Source: Effrenium voratum
Lineage: Eukaryota; Sar; Dinophyceae; Suessiales; Symbiodiniaceae
DNA: 64,000 nt
Assembly (NCBI GenBank): GCA_963377175.1
Contig: CAUJNA010002813.1
Coordinates: 745,554 to 809,553 of the forward strand
Reading direction: 5' to 3'
The translations under genes were made by a program, and so were the position numbers. The first letter of the stretch is position 1; every line of letters starts with the position of its first letter. The notes below the pieces were generated by a model. That model ran no database searches. It was not told where the DNA came from and saw only the letters and a list, made by a program, of their open reading frames with translations. Shown in pieces: positions 41,744 through 64,000 of the stretch.

Positions 41744-44659
41744 CTGAGACCGGGAAGCCAAGAAAGAATGCATCTCTGTGATTTCTGCGTGTTCCATGGT
41801 GCCTTTCTGGACGGGTCCACCAACATGTCAGGCTAGACAGGCTTAAACAAATTGTTTCCAGCTTGCATCACAGAACAAACATGTGTGTGTGTGTGGAGGC
41901 CGCGTCAAGGACAATGACTTCGCGCAGGAGTTTCATGCTCCTCTGTTGAATGTATTCCTTTATATGCCCTAATTTTCCGCGAATTTATCGAAGCCTTACA
42001 TCCTTGCCTTGGGATCCAAGGATATGGGATTTCCCATTTTGACTGAACCCATTGACCCAAAGGGAAGTGCAACATTTATGTTAATTTTGAGGCTTGGTAC
42101 CCTTCTCAAGCTGGCTTAAGGGGCACCAAAAGGAAAACCACCAACATAGAGGACACTGAGGTGGGGCGCGGTGGCGGAATGCGCCATAGAAATTAAACTA
42201 TTTGGCAGCACTAAACCCTAAAACACAAATGGCCATATTTAGTCAGGTGGCCACACAAAATGTCCAAGTGTCTCGGCTATAACCTGGAGCCCCGCTCGCA
42301 TTTCAGTCATGCCCTCGCCATCAAGGTGTTCACAAATCCTATGTAGGTGATACATATGAACATTTGACCCGTTTAGAGGCTAAATATGGGTAGCGTCGCA
42401 TGCAAGAAGTGTTTGGGAAATAGCCTGCACATGGGCAAGTTGCCGCTTGCTGTCGCTTTACTATCGCCCTTACGGGGGTCCCGTGTACGGACACCAAAAC
42501 ATGTGCTACCAATCCGGTAAAAGGAGGAGTATGCTTAGCTCTAGTCTGGGCGCCAGAAGAACCACTAACAAAGCAGAGGCAATCGCGAAGTCAAGCGTCG
42601 AGGTCGAGCCATGACCGTTAGAAGGGCCAATGGTTCAAAGGAACTTGCACTATTGACGGGTAGGGCGTGCCCCAGTTCAAACAAATGTCAACTGATGCTC
42701 GGGGACAATTCCCCTCGTTTAACTGAAATACCAAAAGAGCCTAGTCTAAAGTTGCCTGAAGAATGGTTCACCGGTTTCTTCCGGTTTCTTCCGGTTTCTT
42801 CCTGATCCTTGACCCACGTTTGAATCCTGGATAAATCCAAGGTGAGCCTTTGTGAAGCCCAGCGAGCGAGCCCCTCGCTCTGAGCTTCCCGCATATTGCC
42901 TTTCAGCAGCGACGGGAGTGACACAAAGACCTGCGCTTGCGTAACAACATAACAGTTCCATACATGTCTCCCTTAAAAGGGACCATGAACCCTCTCCCAA
43001 CTGGGGTCACTATGTTGGACTATTTCTGAGGGGAGGCCCGGGGACTGGAACATATTTATATATATCTATGTTAATCTACATATATATATATATATATATT
43101 TGATTATACATGTCTGTCGTTATCCTGGCACCCCGTGTAGCAGGTCTCTTTTGTCCGGTCAACCCCTGTAGTTGGCTGCTGGCTATGCTTGCCTTTGTGG
43201 GCGTCCGTTTCCCAGACGAAATGTTTCTGTTTGTCTGTCGACTGCTATATGACCAAATAACAGAATCAAATAGGATACTGCGCAAATAGCTGAGTTTATG
43301 AGTTTATGTATTCTTGTGAGCTCATCTCTACTTCTGCTTCTGAATCTGCACTCATGACATGACTAGAATTCACAAACCTGAATGAAGGGATGAATCAAAG
43401 AAAGGGCCGTTATTTACCAGAGGGTCGCCATTTGAGTATGGCTTTGGAGGGCTTACTTCTTGCAAGACACTTGGACCACTTAGGCTAAGACCAAGCAAGG
43501 ACTGATCTATCCCTTTCTTTGGACATTGTGGGGCTCATTGCCCTGTTCCCTAAGAACAAGCAAGCTAAAGAGGAGCAGCCTGAAACAAGGAATCCCCAGC
43601 CCATCCGCTTCCAGTTACTAGGTAGCCAAGGGCAATCGTGCAGAACTTGGTAAATGAGCTGATTACCTATAGTGTCGAAACGCATTGCGTTTTCTCGTAA
43701 AAACCGTTGGGTTGCGCAAGTTCTTGTTTGAACCCCCAAAAAAGCGAGCACTGCGCAAGGCGCCGTGGGTGCAGTTCTGCTGGTGCCGCTCCTTCGACCC
43801 AAGCCACCCCCCTCCAGCGAGCCTGTGAGGCTGGAGAAGGACTGGTTCGCCAAGCCGCCGAAGCCTCAACCGGCTTCGGCGGAGAATCGGAGCCTCCCCC
43901 GCCATTTTGTTGAGTTGCTGCCAGTTTTTGGGGTGCGTAAAGGGAGAAAACCAGGGGACGCCACCACTTCGTACCCTTTGTGGGGTTGGAAAAGGCAAGT
44001 AGGGGGAAAAGGAGATGTCTTTTATTTTCTTGAGTCGGTATCTTTTTGGTGTTGTTTCAAAGGCAAACCAAGGGGAAACCGAAGCACATTTGCTTTTTGT
44101 GCGTTGGTACGAATAAGCGAACCTCTGTAGGGACCGTTTTTAGTAGGAAACCCAGCAAACAGGTGAAACCATGCCACTGAGCAACTGCACCCTATCTTGG
44201 GTTGTTTCAAAAGCGAAGCAAGTGGGAAACCACCCTTCGAACCGGTGCCAAAAAGCAATGCCAAGAGCAAAGCCGGCCCCTGACCTGTGACTGACCCGCA
44301 TGGAGGTTCGTGGGGAACTAATCTATGTTCAAGAGGTGAAAGGGATAAATCGGTTGATCCAGCCTCGAGTCAAATAAAAGCTGCAAGGAAAACGCATGCG
44401 CTGAATATTGACAATAGCTTGGCTAGTTTCCTGGGGAGAGGGCTCGGAGATTCTGACTCTGAATTCCATTGAGTTGGCTTCCAACCAAATGAAGGATGCA
44501 CACACACGCCTACCATCATACCATGAGACCTTGAGATGGAACCACCCCTACCATAAGAGTGCTCAGGCCTTAGTTTGATTTAAATGGGGAGACAGCCCAA
44601 ACATGGAAACTGTCTGGTTTCAAAGGGGGCGACTGCCGCATGTAAGGTTGGTACACGGC
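41744..44659. other. Region with one weak coding candidate
   Basis: At about 43765-43911 a plus-strand frame reads LRPKPPPSSEPVRLEKDWF and AKPPKPQPASAENRS with G/C-ending codons after a GTGCAG acceptor; it may be an exon of a plus-strand gene, but the reverse strand is also open. TA repeats lie at 43079-43100. Otherwise nothing supportable. Confidence 0.35.
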
Positions 44660-44775
44660 GAGACGCTGCCTGTCCCCTGACCTCCACTGGGCCCTGGCGT
44701 CGCATGCTCCTGGATTGGACACGCCGCATATTCTGCGGCCGCCACTCCTCGCAAGCGACGACAGTGGTGCACTCC
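44660..44775 (-). CDS. Weak exon candidate
   Basis: The minus-strand frame AECTTVVACEEWRPQNMRR, VQSRSMRRQGPVEVRG has moderate G/C third-position bias and several CAG-G boundaries, but splice limits and phase cannot be fixed. It may belong to the 37-42 kb gene. Confidence 0.3.
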
Positions 44776-45536
44776 GCTTCGTGTAATTACGGCGCAAAGG
44801 GAGCAAAATGTGTTTGGAAATCCTGGAAATGACCCTATGATATCACATCGGTCCAAATCCAGGAAGCCAAGCATTGATTCGTATTCGAATCCTTCCCGAT
44901 GTGACAGGTTGATTCCCATGCGAGTCCTATGACTTTATCACTTTGAGCGGGGGGTTCACTCACAGAAAGTGTAGAAAGTGGCCCTACACGGAAAGCGGCC
45001 CTCTCCGGACAGCAAATCGCCCACTCGCTCCTCATTGCGAAGGCTCTCGTTGTGGATGAGCGACGCCGATTCGAGCCTTTGCAGCTGGGTGTACCCTAAA
45101 ACGCGGCACCCCCACAGTGATACGATTCGCTGTGGTTTCCCTTTGATACAATCAAAAAGGGATTCCTCATTCTGCAAGCCGCCCATTTATGCCTGGTGTG
45201 TTAGAACCAACTCGCGTGAACCGTTACAATTTGATCAATGCTTACACAGGATGAACGACATCATAGAACTAGGTTGGCTGGGCTGGACTCTCCTAATACT
45301 ACCAATTTTAGACAAGCTGCAATCTCCCCGCACAATAGCATGTTGCCCCCCTGAACTAGTCCCCAAGGTGTTCAACAAGCAGAAAACCGGTTCATCCCTC
45401 CCCCCAGCAGCCAGGCAACTTTCCCCATCTGCTTTTTCTGGCTCATTGTGGTGCATCCTACAGTCACCGCAATAACTTTCATGCATAGCTTTCCTGAAAT
45501 CAAAACCTGAGGAAACCCAGGGGCCACAGGCAACCG

Positions 45537-61367
<15,831 letters not shown>

Positions 61368-64000
61368 CTGAGGTAACTTCGCCAGGGGCTCAGCTGGGAT
61401 CGTCCTTTGCAGGGTACCTCTTCTGTGGATGTGTTGAAGAGAACAAGGGAAACCACCCTTTGCCGGGTTTCCGGAACACAACAAACCCGAGTCAAGTAGC
61501 AACGGATTGAGATACCTGGCGGAGTGTTTCCGAACCCCACACCCCCCACACCCCCAAAGTCAAGGGCGTCCCCTATTCATCGAGTTCATTCATCCTGGAA
61601 CCTGCTTTTTAGAACCCGTTTAGGGTCCCCTGAATGTTCCATGACATATGAAATGTCACGGCAAGCGAGTAAGCTCAATTCAACTGCTACATCCTATGAA
61701 AGGAACCTGAATGCCCCAAATCGGGCGCAGTGTAATCGCCGAAATCGATTTCATTTGCCCAAATGAAGCGGGTGTCCTGAAGCAAAGTCGCCAAAGTAGT
61801 GCGTCAAAGGCAAAAAACACCCCAAAACGTGTCCAGAAAACTGGGACACGAGAATTCAATCATGTGCCCAAAGTAGAACTCCTTACGAGGAGTATCTTCA
61901 GGAGATGGCTCAAGTCAACTTACTCCAAATGGACCTACCCGCATCCTCATATATGGGATATAGGTCGGGCTTCATTCGGGGTAAGGACCTTTGAAAAGTC
62001 TGATGGCGTGAACCCTACACGATCCTCTGTCGAGGGGTGCGAGGCTTGTTGCGAATACTTCTCCAAACAAACTTGAGTGGTCAAAAATCAGGGGCCCTTT
62101 TTGATAGCCGCTTCAGCCGGCGCAAGGTGGCACAGTCCGTTTTCGTGGGCCCTTCTTTGACGAGCCTCTTGATTATCCTTCACGCAGGAAGTTTTACAAT
62201 GGCAAGCGCCTGCAGGTTGCCTGCTGCATGAAAAAAAAAGACGCCTGCGCTTCGCTGCACATGTCCCAACATGTAACAACACCAAAGTCATGGCCATTGG
62301 TATGGGCTTGAGCTGCGTCAACTCAACCCAACACCATGTGTTTTGCGCCTGCCAGGCCCTATCATTTGCATGGGCATTCATGTCCTCTAACCATGCTTCA
62401 GGGTGCTCCTCATTCATTAAAAAGAACAAACACCACACAAACAAGTGTCACGATCTGCGGTAGCGTCCCTTCGTGCGCGAAGTGAAGCCCGAATGAGTTT
62501 CGAAATATGGCAACCGAGCCATCGGCGAATACGGGGCTGTTCAAATCGAGGCCAATCCTGGTCCTAATCCAAAATCCCCCAATATGGATAGGTGTCCAAA
62601 TGCGGGGGACCCCACCCATAGGGTGTGTCTCAGAATATGGGGAGCCCAAAAGATGCATGGTAAACTCAAGAAAGCCTTCTGGAAACATCACCAGCCGAAG
62701 AGGCTGCCTTGCCGATGCTCGATGGCTTTTCGGGTTGGAACATTCTCTGGACAACCATCCAAAAGGGGGCTCAACCCATTTGGAGACGAACCATTAGGAA
62801 CGGCACCTGCAATGGGCACAAGACAACAATTAGCGATGTTCTGGGTTGTGATTGAAATTGAGTGCTTTCCCTTGACCATTTTTTGTGGGAAAGCCGGAAA
62901 AGGAAACAGCCGAACTAAGTCTGAATGGGCTTCATAAATTGATCCAACTCACCGAGATCCAACTCACCGAGTGGACATCTTGGTTGCAAGGCGGAACAAC
63001 AGCGACGGGATTTTGGTCTGTGCTCGCGGAAACGGGTATAGCAAATGCCAGTAAACACAAATCACCGGGTCTTCCTGTTTGCTTCATAGAGGGAACCACG
63101 GGACAAGGCGAGTGCAGTCAGCAAATGTGCCAGTCGAAGCTCCTGCAGGTCCTAGTCATGGCTAAACCTTGACATTGGTTGTCGAAAGTCCTCTGTTCAG
63201 AGTTTGATGACCAGCCCTACCACCCCGAAGTGGTGACACATGGCAGTGGTTGATTGGTGCCAAAACAAGCAAACACCGTGCGGTCTGCCTGCCTCATTCC
63301 ATCAGGAGTGTAGATATCTACATGCCTCAGCAGCGGATCCCAGGCTCCCAACAACTGGTAAGCCATGCTCGAGCCACTCTTGAACATATGGGGATCTGTT
63401 TGTTTTGAGGGCACCTGTTTGGGAGTGAATTGAAGGAACACCAACAGGGGGAACCACAACTTGTTGGAGCCCCCCTATTTTGAGAGACTTGTGCCGTTAC
63501 CCTCATGGACATGGGCAAATGAGTGAGTCCCCGTGTGAAAACATCGAGAGGCCCCCATGTCCCCAAGTTGGCCTCAAATGAACACATGGCAATCTATGTG
63601 AGAGCCAAGGCCCTTGACTAATCATGGAACCTATGTGGGGGTTAATCACAAGGTCCGTGATACATGGGTCCAAGGGTTTGGTTACAGGAAATCTACAGGA
63701 AATGGCCCCAGAACACCTGTTGTTAAAATTTTCTGTAACCCAACCCTTTGAATGGGATGATACATTGGTTGGAAATCCACTAAAACAGATTTGATGTTTC
63801 CCACATGGGAAAAGCTTGCCTTCATGTGGGGCCGAACGGAATATTGATCAAACCTGTGTCTCCCAAAGTTAGAGCAGGAAGGACGGCCCGAAATTCGCGG
63901 AAAATGAGAGGAGCACCTCACCTCTTGAGAGAGAGAGAGAGAGGCTTCCCGGCAGGCTGCGCCTTTCAAAAAACCGGCACTTCATGACAGAACCACTCCA
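61368..64000. other. Upstream part of the ABC gene locus, no exon recognised
   Basis: The membrane domain exons should lie here or beyond. Frames at 62088-62444 and 62410-62754 on the minus strand show neither transmembrane patterns nor exon-like codon bias. Only a GA run at 63926-63944 stands out. Confidence 0.4.

Overview
The window looks like nuclear DNA of a dinoflagellate, possibly a Symbiodiniaceae-like species; the exact lineage cannot be fixed from sequence alone. Four observations support this. Short exons of about 30-120 bases with strongly G/C-ending codons sit in introns of 0.3-3.3 kb. Reconstructed introns mostly begin with GC (some GA or GT), and nearly every acceptor reads AG followed by G. 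Two Ty1/copia-type retroelements have the divergent polyprotein layout seen in dinoflagellates. A 14-base match to the 3' part of the dinoflagellate spliced leader occurs at 31211-31224. No bacterial operons, rRNA genes or CRISPR arrays were seen.

Layout. 1-3.7 kb: little recognisable, then an AT-rich island with one possible plus-strand exon (3368-3652) ending in a GT donor. 3.69-10.2 kb: a complete-looking minus-strand copia element with 216-bp LTRs identical by eye, a 5-bp target duplication, a primer-binding-site-like sequence and a polypurine tract, but a damaged polyprotein. 10.2-15.4 kb: mostly featureless, with a purine microsatellite. 15.45-17.39 kb: a large inverted repeat (foldback) with arms of nearly 0.9 kb. 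17.7 kb: an isolated minus-strand exon. 17.9-22.3 kb: a second, older copia-like element with 183-bp terminal repeats, embedded in a minisatellite of about 55 bp. 22.5-27.2 kb: tandem and simple repeats plus an isolated exon with one membrane helix. 30.1-31.2 kb: a compact, frame-shifted, intron-poor coding stretch headed by the spliced-leader match. 37.1-41.8 kb: exons of an unrecognised minus-strand gene with a coiled coil. 45.5-61.4 kb: the best cellular gene, an ABC transporter nucleotide-binding domain spread over nine minus-strand exons. Its introns hold a minisatellite, a smaller foldback element and a CA-rich array of almost 1 kb.

How it fits together. Nearly all convincing coding sequence and both retroelements lie on the minus strand, as expected for long unidirectional dinoflagellate gene arrays. 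Concatenating the ABC exons in phase gives Walker A, Q-loop, signature, Walker B and H-loop in the correct order. The membrane domain should lie upstream of 61.4 kb, largely outside the window. Both copia elements carry, between integrase and reverse transcriptase, a module with motifs resembling cytosine-methyltransferase remnants. The first element has apparently identical LTRs but a dead protease and a truncated integrase, which suggests it was moved recently by proteins supplied in trans.
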